Shown here piece after piece: positions 25,864 to 34,975 of a stretch of DNA of 64,000 nucleotides. Position 1 is the first letter of the stretch; each line of letters begins with the position of its first letter. Both the position numbers and the translations under genes were made by a program. Origin of the DNA: Bacillus sp. AFS041924. GTDB lineage: Bacteria; Bacillota; Bacilli; Bacillales; Bacillaceae_G. The stretch covers positions 102,782-166,781 of the forward strand of contig NZ_NULG01000020.1 of NCBI RefSeq assembly GCF_002577195.1. Reading direction: 5' to 3'. The notes under the pieces were generated by a model. It saw only the letters and a program-made list of their open reading frames with translations, was not told where the DNA came from and did no database searches.

Positions 25864-27042
25864 TTATACGTATTGTCCTAATTTAACATGTCCTTTTAAT
25901 AAATTTCGCGAAATGATTAATCGCTGAATTTCGTCGGTACCATCATAAATTCTCCAAAGCCTTGCTTCACGGTACCATCTTTCAATTGGAAGCTCCTTTG
26001 TATAACCGATGCCACCATGTATTTGTAGTACGCGGTCAACAACACGATTTCCCATATTTGAACCATATAGTTTTGCCATCGATGCTAAATGTCTGTTATC
26101 CTCACCTTGATCGAGCGTATACGCTGCATTTAATACTAGCCATTTTGCCGCTTCGATTTCAACAGCTGAATCTGCTATTTGCCATTGAATCGCTTGTCGC
26201 TCAGCAATTGGTTTTCCAAATGTTTCTCTTTCTTTTGAATAGTCAATTGCCATTTGTAATAATCGTTCAGTAGCCCCTACCGCATTTGCCCCTACGATCC
26301 ATCTTGCAAACCCAATCCATTCAAGTCCTAAATTATATCCACCATTTAATTCACCTAAAATATTTTCTTCTGGGACACGGACATTATCAAATACTAATCC
26401 AGCTGGTCCCCATTCGCCCATTGTATGGATAAACTCCGACTTCCATCCCATATCTCGGTCGACAATAAAACATGTTACACCATCTCTACCAGCAGTTTGT
26501 TGATGCCTTTTTTTATCCGTAATCGCAATGACCATTACAAAATCTGCTTCGTTTCCACCTGTAATAAATGTTTTTTCACCGTTTAATACCCATTCGTTCC
26601 CATCTTTTACGGCAGTCATTTTAATATTTTGAGTATCTGACCCCGCATTAGGTTCTGTCATTGCAAAACATGATTTTTTTTCACCATTAATGGTTGGTAT
26701 AAGATACTTCTTTTTTTGTTCCTCATTAGTGTAAAATAAAATATTATCTGCAAAACCACCAAATTTAAATGGAACAAATGTTTTTGATATTTCCATATAA
26801 ATGATCGCAAGCATCATTTGGCCTAAATCAGCACCACCATACTCTGTAGGTGTGTTTATTCCCCAAAAGCCAGCTTTTTTTGCTTTTAATTGTAGCTCTT
26901 TTTCAACAACAGGATCTAAACCGGGTCTGCCTTCACGTTTATTTCTTAGTACCTCATTCTCTAAAGGTATTAATTCTTTTTCAACAAATTTCCGAATTGT
27001 TTTTTGAATCATTTTTTGTTCATCAGTCAGGCGTAAATGCAT
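25864..27042 (-). CDS. acyl-CoA dehydrogenase
   Basis: This FAD-dependent dehydrogenase of 392 residues introduces the alpha,beta double bond in an acyl-CoA. CFAMTEPNAGSDTQNIKMTA and FITGGNEADFVMV are the family signature regions, [20 protein letters not shown] and QIHGGIGYTKELPIERWYRE follow, and RIYDGTDEIQ lies at the catalytic-base position, with Asp where many relatives have Glu. The start ATG at 27042 follows GGGGGAA. It is one of two acyl-CoA dehydrogenases in the TetR-controlled cluster; the other is ACAD11-like. Confidence 0.88.
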   Translation of the reverse strand: MHLRLTDEQKMIQKTIRKFVEKELIPLENEVLRNKREGRPGLDPVVEKELQLKAKKAGFWGINTPTEYGGADLGQMMLAIIYMEISKTFVPFKFGGFADNILFYTNEEQKKKYLIPTINGEKKSCFAMTEPNAGSDTQNIKMTAVKDGNEWVLNGEKTFITGGNEADFVMVIAITDKKRHQQTAGRDGVTCFIVDRDMGWKSEFIHTMGEWGPAGLVFDNVRVPEENILGELNGGYNLGLEWIGFARWIVGANAVGATERLLQMAIDYSKERETFGKPIAERQAIQWQIADSAVEIEAAKWLVLNAAYTLDQGEDNRHLASMAKLYGSNMGNRVVDRVLQIHGGIGYTKELPIERWYREARLWRIYDGTDEIQRLIISRNLLKGHVKLGQYV

Positions 27043-27094
27043 GTAAAATTCCCCCGTTTCGCTATGTTCAAAATAGTTTCGTTGCAAAAACGCA

Positions 27095-28075
27095 TTATTT
27101 TCTTGGTTCTAAAATAACTTTTCCAACAGTTTTTCTTGATTGTAGTATTGTATGTACATTTGCCGCATCACTTAATGGAAATACCTCACCTATCGTGATT
27201 TTTAGTTTTCCTTCAGCTAAATAAGTAAATAATTCATCTAGACTTTGTTTTATTAACGCTTTCCTTTTTAAAAGTGGAGGTAAGAAAAATCCGATGACAG
27301 ATTGATTTTTTGCCATTAAAGATGAAGGATAAAAATTACTTTGCTGATTACTTGCTACTCCATAAATGACTAATCGACCGAAGTAAGCTAAACATTTCAA
27401 TGTCTTATAAAATACATCCCCACCAGCCATCTCAAGTGCAACATCTACACCTTTTCCATTTGTAGCTTCAAGTACTTTTTGATCCCATCCTTCTTCTGTA
27501 TAATTGATTAATACATCCGCACCCATCTCTTTTGCTAATTGTAATTTTTCTTTTGTACTTGCTGTTGCGATCACTTTTTTGGCTCCAAAAAGCTTCGCTA
27601 ATTGCACTGCTAAAGTTCCTAGCCCTCCGGCCGCTGCATGAACTAGCACAGTTTCACCTGGTTCTAACTTACCCATCGTTTTTAAAATATGGTAAGCACT
27701 TAATCCTTGTACAGGTAAAGCAACAGCTATTTTAAAATCCATTTCGTTCGGTAAATGAATGATTGAACGTTCATCTGTTATTGCGAAATCTGAATAACCA
27801 CCACATTCCAGCATTGAAACAACCCGATCACCAATTTTAACAGAAGTCACTTCGTCTCCAATTTCTACTACGACTCCCGCGACTTCAGCACCAGGTACAT
27901 ATGGCAAAGTAGTTTTAACGACATATTGGTTTTCTCTTCGTGCTGTATCTGCATAGTTAACACCTGCTGCATGCACTTCAATTAATACTTCTTTACCTTT
28001 TGGGACTGGTCTTTCAAGTTCAACTTTTTCTAATACTTCTGGCCCGCCAAATTGTTTAAATTGAATTGATTGCAT
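27095..28075 (-). CDS. quinone oxidoreductase-like MDR family protein
   Basis: This NADPH-dependent medium-chain reductase of 326 residues is of the zeta-crystallin/QOR type and has no structural zinc cluster. FKQFGGPEVLEKVEL and EVHAAGVNYADTARREN open the catalytic domain, and the Rossmann motif is AAAGGLGTLAVQLAKLFGAK. GRLVIYGVASNQQSNF marks the C-terminal part. The ATG at 28075 has AAAGGGGAG ahead of it. It lies within an acyl-CoA degradation operon, so a 2-enoyl-CoA or enone reductase role is possible; quinone reduction is the family default. Confidence 0.83.
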   Translation of the reverse strand: MQSIQFKQFGGPEVLEKVELERPVPKGKEVLIEVHAAGVNYADTARRENQYVVKTTLPYVPGAEVAGVVVEIGDEVTSVKIGDRVVSMLECGGYSDFAITDERSIIHLPNEMDFKIAVALPVQGLSAYHILKTMGKLEPGETVLVHAAAGGLGTLAVQLAKLFGAKKVIATASTKEKLQLAKEMGADVLINYTEEGWDQKVLEATNGKGVDVALEMAGGDVFYKTLKCLAYFGRLVIYGVASNQQSNFYPSSLMAKNQSVIGFFLPPLLKRKALIKQSLDELFTYLAEGKLKITIGEVFPLSDAANVHTILQSRKTVGKVILEPRK

Positions 28076-28097
28076 CGTAAACTCCCCTTTAAGGTTT

Positions 28098-28877
28098 TTA
28101 TTTCCCCGTAAAAATTGCTTTTCTTTTTTCTTTAAATGCAACAACACCTTCTTGGTGGTCTTCTGTTGCTACCATTAATGGTTGTGTAATTCGTTCAAGT
28201 TCAAGCATTTCATCTAGCGTTGACGTAAATGATTGATCAATCAGTTTTTTCATCATGCCATTTGCTTTTCCAGGTCCAGCGGCCAATTTATTTGCAAATT
28301 TAACTGTTTCTTCAGACAAATTCTCAGCTGGCACAACTGTGTTTACAACACCTAACTGATACATTCGTTTTGCTGGAACTGGTTCTGCAGTAAAGAAAAA
28401 CTGTTTTGCTAAATATGGGCCAATTAACCTTGGTAGGAAATATGAACCTCCACCATCTGAAATTAATCCAACTTGAGAAAAACTTAAAGCAAACTTACTA
28501 TTATCTGCTGCGATAATTAAATCGCATGCCAAAGCTAAGTTAAAACCAGCACCAGCTGCAAAGCCATGAACTGACGCAATTACTGGCTTTTCAATTTCAC
28601 GAATTGTTTTAATAACTGTATTTAATATACCAATATGCTCGTATACAGCATTCGGAGAGACATTACCCATCGTTTTAACATCTCCACCTGCTGAAAATGA
28701 TCGACCAGCACCAGATAGTACAATTACTTTTATGTCAGGATTATTTTTAGCTTGATTTAATGCTTCAGTAATCCCGTTCAACATTTCATAACTAAAAGAA
28801 TTTAAGCTTTCTGGTCTATTTAATGTTAAAGTTAAAATCCGATCCTGAACTTCCACTAATAAATGTTGATTACCCAT
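28098..28877 (-). CDS. enoyl-CoA hydratase/isomerase family protein
   Basis: This crotonase-fold enzyme has 259 residues. LTLNRPESLNSFSYEM, SGAGRSFSAGGDVKTM (oxyanion hole) and VHGFAAGAGFNLALACDLII (second oxyanion Gly) are intact, followed by SFSQVGLISDGGGSYFLPRL. The canonical second catalytic Glu appears replaced in this GLISDGG segment, which resembles PaaG-type isomerases more than true hydratases. It is cotranscribed with the kinase 24 bases upstream and the MDR gene downstream. Confidence 0.85.
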   Translation of the reverse strand: MGNQHLLVEVQDRILTLTLNRPESLNSFSYEMLNGITEALNQAKNNPDIKVIVLSGAGRSFSAGGDVKTMGNVSPNAVYEHIGILNTVIKTIREIEKPVIASVHGFAAGAGFNLALACDLIIAADNSKFALSFSQVGLISDGGGSYFLPRLIGPYLAKQFFFTAEPVPAKRMYQLGVVNTVVPAENLSEETVKFANKLAAGPGKANGMMKKLIDQSFTSTLDEMLELERITQPLMVATEDHQEGVVAFKEKRKAIFTGK

Positions 28878-28901
28878 ATACTACACTCCTTTAATATGAA
28901 T

Positions 28902-29969
28902 CTATTTAACTGCTAAATCATTCCCAATCCTAATTAAATTCTCTGCGAATTGATTAAACTTTCCAAAACGCTGGTCATTTGTTTGTCCGGCTTTAAATCG
29001 ATAGTAAATTTGTTGAACAATAACTGCTAATTTAAAATACGCAAAAGCCAAATAGTAATTAATGTTTGATAAATCCCTACCACTTTTCTTAGCATATTCC
29101 TCAATGAATTGATTTCTAGAAATAAATCCTTCTTGAATCGTAACCGGTGGTTTACCTAATCCATATTTTAATAAGTCTGGATCATCATTTTGAATCCAAT
29201 AGCATAAAGCTACTCCTAAATCAGCTAATGGATCACCGATTGTTGTCATTTCCCAATCGAATAGTCCAATCATTTCTTTCAAATCCTGACTAAACATGGA
29301 ATTATTTAATTTAAAATCATAATGAATAATTGTTGATTCATGTTTTTTTGGTACATGATTGATTAACCAACTCATTAGGAGATCAACTTCGGCGATTTCA
29401 CTAGTCTTTGCCCTGTTATATCGTCCAATCCAGCCGTTAACTTGTCTTTCCATAAAATCCTCAGGTTTACTTATTTCTAGGAGTTTTGTTTTTGTATAGT
29501 CTATGGAGTGTAACTCAACTAGCTTATTTACCATTACTTTTGATATCGTTTTACGATCTTCAATTGTTACGTTCAAATGTGGGGGGAACGATGAGTCAAA
29601 TACTTGACCATTTTTTCTTTCCATTATGAAAAATGGACTACCAATGATTGATTCGTTTTCTGAATATAAAATTGGCTTAGGTGTAGCCGAAAAATGAGGA
29701 TGTATTTCTGACAGAATACGAAATTCTCTTTTCATATCATGCGCTTTTGGAGCAACAGGTCCAAGTGGTGGACGTCTTAACACAACTTCCCACTCACCGA
29801 TTTTAAGTAAATAAGTTAAATTTGAATGACCTGCTGAAAACTGACGAATTGTTAATTCTCCATCTGGAAGATCATCAATATTTTTATCTAAAAACTCACG
29901 TAAAACTAAACGATCTAACTCTTCACCTTTCCGAACTTGAATCGTTTCTAACTCTACTTTTTCAGTCAT
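28902..29969 (-). CDS. APH-like phosphotransferase (ACAD10/11 kinase-domain type)
   Basis: This kinase of the aminoglycoside phosphotransferase fold has 355 residues. The Brenner motif is present as HYDFKLNN (His216, catalytic Asp218, Asn223), and the metal-binding Asp238 lies in LFDWEMTTIGDPLADLG. The N-lobe has the nucleotide-binding FSAGHSNLTYLL and VVLRRPPLG. The arrangement closely resembles the N-terminal kinase domain of mammalian ACAD10/11 and bacterial LvaA, which phosphorylate 4-hydroxyacyl-CoA. Position inside an acyl-CoA operon supports this over antibiotic resistance. The exact substrate is inferred. Confidence 0.82.
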   Translation of the reverse strand: MTEKVELETIQVRKGEELDRLVLREFLDKNIDDLPDGELTIRQFSAGHSNLTYLLKIGEWEVVLRRPPLGPVAPKAHDMKREFRILSEIHPHFSATPKPILYSENESIIGSPFFIMERKNGQVFDSSFPPHLNVTIEDRKTISKVMVNKLVELHSIDYTKTKLLEISKPEDFMERQVNGWIGRYNRAKTSEIAEVDLLMSWLINHVPKKHESTIIHYDFKLNNSMFSQDLKEMIGLFDWEMTTIGDPLADLGVALCYWIQNDDPDLLKYGLGKPPVTIQEGFISRNQFIEEYAKKSGRDLSNINYYLAFAYFKLAVIVQQIYYRFKAGQTNDQRFGKFNQFAENLIRIGNDLAVK

Positions 29970-29999
29970 TTTACCCCTCCTTTATTAAGAAAATTCAGT

Positions 30000-30401
30000 T
30001 TATTTAATAACTAAATGCTTCTCTAACTGTTCTCTAAATAACTCAGGAATTACTTCACTTTGTTGCTCTTTAAAATTAAAAAATACAATGATTGCATTAC
30101 CGGTAGCGATCAATTTTTTTGTTTCTTCACAACGAATTTCATGTTCAAGATGAAAGCTTTTATTTCCTATTTTAGAAATATAACTTGAAACAGACATTTT
30201 TTGATTAAAATGACCTTGATTAATAAAATCACATTTTGTAGAAGCTAATATAAACTTCCAATCATTTAGATTCATAGAGTAACCAAGCGATTCGAAAAAT
30301 TTAATTCGCGCCTCTTCTAAATAAATGAAGTAACTAGTATTGTTAATATGACCAAGTGCATCGGTTTCACAAAATCTTGGGGTAACTGTAAATTTTTCCA
30401 T
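30000..30401 (-). CDS. acyl-CoA thioesterase, 4HBT family
   Basis: This hot-dog thioesterase of 133 residues opens with the 4-hydroxybenzoyl-CoA thioesterase motif FCETDALGHINNTSYFIYLEE, in which the catalytic Asp is visible. It would hydrolyse acyl-CoA to free CoA and acid. It is the first gene of the downstream half of the acyl-CoA cluster, and a TetR-type palindrome lies 41 bases upstream of its ATG. AGGTAG serves as ribosome binding site. Confidence 0.82.
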   Translation of the reverse strand: MEKFTVTPRFCETDALGHINNTSYFIYLEEARIKFFESLGYSMNLNDWKFILASTKCDFINQGHFNQKMSVSSYISKIGNKSFHLEHEIRCEETKKLIATGNAIIVFFNFKEQQSEVIPELFREQLEKHLVIK

Positions 30402-30441
30402 AAAACTACCTGCCTTTATCCTATAATTTAGTTACAACACA

Positions 30442-30459
30442 ATACTAACTGGTCGGTAT
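30442..30459. promoter_or_regulatory. TetR-type operator 1 (18-bp palindrome)
   Basis: ATACTAACTGGTCGGTAT is an imperfect palindrome (arms ATACnnAC / GTnnGTAT) between the tetR stop codon and the thioesterase start. On the minus strand it overlaps a possible -35 region (TTAGTA, then TTATAG 16 bases on). It matches operator 2 at 35835-35852 in 16 of 18 positions. Confidence 0.75.
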
Positions 30460-30490
30460 GTTGGGGAGAAGGAGATACATATTAATCTCC

Positions 30491-31057
30491 TTATTTTAGA
30501 TTAATCCCTTTTAATATCATTTCTTGGAATGACTTCGCAATTTCAAATGCATTTTTGGTACCTTCTGGATTATACCATTCATAGCTCCAGTTCATTACAC
30601 CTAAAATGCCGAACGAAACGATCGGTACGTCTAAATCTGCTCTTAAATCACCATTTTTAATTCCATCATTTAGTAGCTTCTCAATATTAAATCGATATAA
30701 ATCCCTCTTTGCCTTAATTTCAGTTAAACTTTCGGGATTTAAATGTCTCATTTCTCTATAAAACACTTTTGCACTTGGACCTTGCTTTTTAATATCTAAT
30801 AAACTTAAATAAATTACATCAAAAAGTTTATCTGAAAAGCTTTTCTCAGAGTCATTGATCACTGCTTCCTGCTCATTTAATACTTCATCAATAAATTGAA
30901 GGTGGATTTCCATAAGAAGCTGTTCTTTACTTGTGTAATAATAGTAAAAAGTTCCTTTAGTAACTCCAATTGATTCGACGATATCTTGTATGGATGTACT
31001 TGTAAATCCTTTTTTGTCAAATAGCTGTATTGAGTGTTCCTTTATTTTTTGTTTCAT
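30491..31057 (-). CDS. TetR/AcrR family transcriptional regulator
   Basis: This repressor of 188 residues has an N-terminal helix-turn-helix (SIQLFDKKGFTSTSIQDIVE, then GVTKGTFYYYYTSKEQLL) and a helical ligand-binding domain of the kind found in FadR-like fatty-acid regulators. I start it at the ATG at 31057 after GAGG. It sits inside the acyl-CoA cluster, between the ligase and the thioesterase, and two near-identical palindromes flank the two gene groups. The likely inducer is an acyl-CoA; that is inferred. Confidence 0.87.
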   Translation of the reverse strand: MKQKIKEHSIQLFDKKGFTSTSIQDIVESIGVTKGTFYYYYTSKEQLLMEIHLQFIDEVLNEQEAVINDSEKSFSDKLFDVIYLSLLDIKKQGPSAKVFYREMRHLNPESLTEIKAKRDLYRFNIEKLLNDGIKNGDLRADLDVPIVSFGILGVMNWSYEWYNPEGTKNAFEIAKSFQEMILKGINLK

Positions 31058-31167
31058 TAGATGTCCTCGCAATCTTAAAAATTCAATAGAATTATATCAT
31101 AGTAAACGGAAAATTTTATAATAATCTAATTGATTAAACAAAAGGGCATCTCTTATTAACCTTACCT

Positions 31168-32784
31168 TTACTTGATCGAACTCTCGGTTTCTCTAATCGC
31201 TCTTCTTAAAATTTTTCCAACATTCGTTTTAGGTAGTTCATTTCGAAACTCAATCATTCGAGGTACTTTATATGTCGCTAATTTACTTTTGCAGTATTCC
31301 TTCATTTCTTCTAGAGTAAGATGGTTACCTTCTTTTAATACAATCACTGCCTTAACAGTCTCACCTCTATAAGTGTCAGGAACACCAATTACAACTGCCT
31401 CTTTTACACAAGGATGCTCATAAATTACTTCCTCTATTTCTCGCGGATAGACATTAAAGCCACTTGCGATAATCATATCCTTTTTTCGATCTAAAATAGT
31501 AACATATCCATCTTCATCAACGCTTGCAATATCACCAGTATATAACCAGCCATCTCTAAGTGTATTGGCTGTTTCCTCTGGCAAATTCCAGTACCCTTTC
31601 ATTACTTGTGGACCTTTAATAATGAGTTCACCAATTTCACCAACAGGAACCTCATTTATACCGGTTGCTAAGTCAACGATTTTTGAATCAGTTGATGGAT
31701 ATGGGATGCCCACGGTGCCAGGCTTTCTTTTAGCAAATGCTGGATTACTATGTGTAGTTGGAGAAGCTTCAGATAAACCGTAACCTTCTAAAATTGTCGC
31801 ACCCGTCTTGTTTTCAAATTGTTTCATTAATTCTACAGGCATAGGAGCACTACCGCTATTACATAATTTTATTGCATCTATATCATACTTTTCAGATTCT
31901 GGATGATTGATTAATGCAACATACATAGTTGGAACACCTGGGAACAGCGTTGGTTGTTCATTTTTTATCGTATTTAAAACCTCTTGTATTTCAAATCGCG
32001 GTAACATAATAATTTCATTTGCCATAAATACACTTAAATTAATACATACATTCATTCCATAAACATGAAAAAACGGTATAATTGACAAAACCCGCTCACG
32101 CCCTGGATCAAATGCACCTTTAAAAAATTCACTTTGTTGCATAATATTTGCGTATAGATTTCGGTGGGTTAACATTACTCCTTTTGAACGACCTGTTGTT
32201 CCGCCTGTGTATTGAAGAATTGCCACATCTTCATTTGAATCAATCATGACTGGTATCACGTCTTGATCACCACTTTTTAAAAATTTTTCAAATGTAATAC
32301 ATGAGTCACCGCTTTCTTCTGTATCTGCTAAATTCACAACAATAATTTTTCGTAGACTCGTTTCGTCCATTATAGAGTTCACGATCGGATAAAAGATGTT
32401 TAACACAACAATCGTTTCAGCTCCGGAGTCGTTTAATAATTCCATTAACTCTCTTTCAACTGACATTGGATTTATTTGCGTTACGATTCCACCAACAGTA
32501 AGGATTCCATAATATGAAATAATATATTGAGGACAATTTGGCAGCATGATTGCTACACGGTCACCTTTTTGAACTTCGTTTTTCTGTAAAGCAGACGCAA
32601 AGGACATAACTGCAGAGTGTACTTCTTTATATGTATTTCTTTTACCATAAAATGATAGACATGAATGATTAGGATAGTTTTCGACAGTTTCATTAAACAT
32701 TTCAGGAATTGTTTTTTCTGGTATTAATAGTTCTTTTGCAATATATTCTGGATAGTGAGATAACCAAACTTTATTTGTTGACAT
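31168..32784 (-). CDS. acyl-CoA synthetase (AMP-forming), long-chain type
   Basis: This adenylate-forming ligase activates a carboxylic acid to its CoA thioester with ATP. YTGGTTGRSKGVMLTHRN is the AMP-binding motif, EGYGLSEASP and GWLYTGDIASVDEDGY follow, and the C-terminal catalytic lysine region is LPKTNVGKILRRAIRE. It has 538 residues from the ATG at 32784; an ATG three bases earlier is equally in frame, but spacing from GGAGAG favours the second. It is the entry enzyme of the cluster, upstream of tetR. Chain-length preference cannot be read. Confidence 0.87.
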   Translation of the reverse strand: MSTNKVWLSHYPEYIAKELLIPEKTIPEMFNETVENYPNHSCLSFYGKRNTYKEVHSAVMSFASALQKNEVQKGDRVAIMLPNCPQYIISYYGILTVGGIVTQINPMSVERELMELLNDSGAETIVVLNIFYPIVNSIMDETSLRKIIVVNLADTEESGDSCITFEKFLKSGDQDVIPVMIDSNEDVAILQYTGGTTGRSKGVMLTHRNLYANIMQQSEFFKGAFDPGRERVLSIIPFFHVYGMNVCINLSVFMANEIIMLPRFEIQEVLNTIKNEQPTLFPGVPTMYVALINHPESEKYDIDAIKLCNSGSAPMPVELMKQFENKTGATILEGYGLSEASPTTHSNPAFAKRKPGTVGIPYPSTDSKIVDLATGINEVPVGEIGELIIKGPQVMKGYWNLPEETANTLRDGWLYTGDIASVDEDGYVTILDRKKDMIIASGFNVYPREIEEVIYEHPCVKEAVVIGVPDTYRGETVKAVIVLKEGNHLTLEEMKEYCKSKLATYKVPRMIEFRNELPKTNVGKILRRAIRETESSIK

Positions 32785-32883
32785 CATTAACTCTCCATTT
32801 CTTATCATATATATTGTTTTAAACTATTTTTTAAAATTAAGTTCTTATCTTTTAGTCTCATTTCAAACCGACTCTTTCTGTCT

Positions 32884-34137
32884 TTAAGTTTGATCTACTT
32901 TCGTTTTTACTGAAGAGAAGTTTTTTTCTGGAGCGTGTTTTTTTAATTCGAATCTTGCTAACTGTGCACGATGTACTTCATCTGGACCATCAGCTAGTCT
33001 AAGCGTTCGGGCATTTGTCCATTGAGCAGCTAAAGTATAATCATCCGATACTCCGGCAGCTCCAAAAGCTTGAATTGCACGATCAATCACTCGTAAAGCC
33101 ATCGAAGGCGCAACAACTTTTATCATTGCAATTTCCGCTTTTGCTTCTTTGTTACCAACAGTATCCATCATATATGCAGCTTTTAATGTAAGTAATCTAG
33201 CTTGTTCAATTTCTATTCTTGAATTAGCAATCCATTCTTGCACCACACCTTGATTAGCAATCGGTTTGCCAAATGTTTCTCGTATTTGAACACGCTTACA
33301 CATTTCTTCAAGTGCTCTTTCAGCAGCTCCTATTAATCTCATGCAATGATGGATCCGACCTGGCCCTAATCTACCTTGTGCAATAGCAAAGCCTTTGTTC
33401 TCTCCCCATAAAATATTACTTGCGGGTACTCTGACATTTGTAAATGAAATTTCTGCATGTCCATGTGGTGCATGATCATAACCGAAAACTGGTAATACTC
33501 TTTCAATTTTTACACCAGGTGTATTTAACGGTACTAGAATCATAGATTGTTGTTCATATTTTGGTGCATCCGGGTTCGTTTTACCCATGAATATTGCAAT
33601 CTTACATCTAGGATCACCTGCTCCTGATGACCACCATTTTCGACCGTTGATGATATAATACTCACCATCTTTTCTAATACTAGCCTCAATATTTGTAGCG
33701 TCAGAAGAAGCGACATCTGGCTCTGTCATAGAAAAGCATGAGCGAATTTCACCATTTAAAAGTGGTACTAACCATTTTTCTTTCTGCTCTTTCGTACCAT
33801 ATCTTTCTAATACTTCCATATTCCCTGTATCTGGAGCACTACAATTAAATACTTCAGGTCCAATCATTGATCGTCCCATAATTTCACATAATGGAGCGTA
33901 TTCTAAATTCGTTAATCCTGCTCCTAGATCACTCTCTGGTAAGAATAAATTCCATAAGTTTGCCTGTTTTGCTTTTTGCTTTAACTCCTCCATTATTGGG
34001 GGGACATCACTCCATCGAGATTCTTGTGCATTTAACTGTTCCTCGTATATTCGCTCACTAGGATAAACATATGTTTCCATAAACTTAGTTAATTTTGACC
34101 GAAGCTCTTGCACTTTCGGTGAATATGAAAAATCCAT
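32884..34137 (-). CDS. acyl-CoA dehydrogenase of the ACAD10/11 type
   Basis: This flavin dehydrogenase of 417 residues carries the blocks [64 protein letters not shown] and [10 protein letters not shown], which I recognise from the dehydrogenase half of mammalian ACAD11. In those enzymes a fused kinase phosphorylates the 4-hydroxyl of the acyl-CoA, and this domain eliminates phosphate. Here the kinase is a separate gene (28902-29969) in the same cluster. AAAGGGATGA precedes the ATG. An ordinary dehydrogenase activity on branched acyl-CoA is the alternative. Confidence 0.87.
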   Translation of the reverse strand: MDFSYSPKVQELRSKLTKFMETYVYPSERIYEEQLNAQESRWSDVPPIMEELKQKAKQANLWNLFLPESDLGAGLTNLEYAPLCEIMGRSMIGPEVFNCSAPDTGNMEVLERYGTKEQKEKWLVPLLNGEIRSCFSMTEPDVASSDATNIEASIRKDGEYYIINGRKWWSSGAGDPRCKIAIFMGKTNPDAPKYEQQSMILVPLNTPGVKIERVLPVFGYDHAPHGHAEISFTNVRVPASNILWGENKGFAIAQGRLGPGRIHHCMRLIGAAERALEEMCKRVQIRETFGKPIANQGVVQEWIANSRIEIEQARLLTLKAAYMMDTVGNKEAKAEIAMIKVVAPSMALRVIDRAIQAFGAAGVSDDYTLAAQWTNARTLRLADGPDEVHRAQLARFELKKHAPEKNFSSVKTKVDQT

Positions 34138-34189
34138 TTAATCATCCCTTTCACTAATTTCGTTTTTACGTAATTTGATAGATCAATAT

Positions 34190-34939
34190 TTAGATAGTTT
34201 TTTCTGAAGTTTGGGCATTAACAACACTTTTACCATTTTCAAATATTGGTACAACATTAAAAATACTTTTTTTACTTACAAATTTTATTTCCTCTTCAAA
34301 TCCATAAAGCATTAACAGTTTCCCTACATTTGACTCAGCAAAAATTTCATTACTTTTTTCTTTCATCCCCAAATAAAGATAATGTGCTGATTTAGCTGAA
34401 TCAGACAAATCTAAATGGCATGTTTCATTTAATAAACAATCGATAAAATAGCCGGCTCCATAAAAATCTTCCATATTAAATTGTCCTGACGTTCCTGAAC
34501 AAACTAAAATAATCGATTCATCTTTATAAGTTAGACTTAAATGGTTTGCAACTGCGTTTGCATTCAAAATGGATGCAGCATATACCCTCTTTGCATTTTG
34601 GGATTTTTTTAATGCAACCGTTCCATTTGTTGTTGATAAAACAATTGATTGATCTGTCACAATTCCCTTTAAATCCAATGGATTTGGAGCTAAAAACCCC
34701 TCAATTGTCTTTCCCTCATATTCGCCAATTAAAATAAATTCTTTGCCCATATTTTTGTTTGCGAATTGAACGGCTTCTTGTCCATTCATAACAGGAATTA
34801 CCTCTTTAGCACCAAAGGCTAATGCCGCTGTGATCGTTGAAGTAGCAAGTAAAACATCAAAAACGACTACTAACTTTTCATCGTTTAGTTTTCGATCATC
34901 TATTTCCTCTTTTTTCATCAAAAGATGAAGCTTGCCCAT
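34190..34939 (-). CDS. ComB-like 2-phosphosulfolactate phosphatase family protein
   Basis: This protein of 249 residues has the ComB fold: VVVFDVLLATSTITAALAFG, a GxxF block with APNPLD, the STTNGTVAL loop, CSGTSGQFNMEDFYGAGYF and a conserved Asp/Glu set for magnesium. ComB from archaea hydrolyses 2-phosphosulfolactate and related phosphorylated 2-hydroxy acids; in Bacilli the role is usually unknown. The position between an SDR and an ACAD11-like dehydrogenase, in a cluster that also has a kinase, suggests a phosphorylated hydroxy acid as substrate (inference). AAAGGAG precedes the ATG. Confidence 0.78.
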   Translation of the reverse strand: MGKLHLLMKKEEIDDRKLNDEKLVVVFDVLLATSTITAALAFGAKEVIPVMNGQEAVQFANKNMGKEFILIGEYEGKTIEGFLAPNPLDLKGIVTDQSIVLSTTNGTVALKKSQNAKRVYAASILNANAVANHLSLTYKDESIILVCSGTSGQFNMEDFYGAGYFIDCLLNETCHLDLSDSAKSAHYLYLGMKEKSNEIFAESNVGKLLMLYGFEEEIKFVSKKSIFNVVPIFENGKSVVNAQTSEKTI

Positions 34940-34975
34940 TTACAAAACTCCTTTTTAATTATGAAGTTTGAAACA

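Noticed and set aside
28902-29969. Aminoglycoside resistance kinase
   Set aside because: The APH fold is present, but the sequence resembles the kinase domain of ACAD10/11 and it lies inside an acyl-CoA operon.
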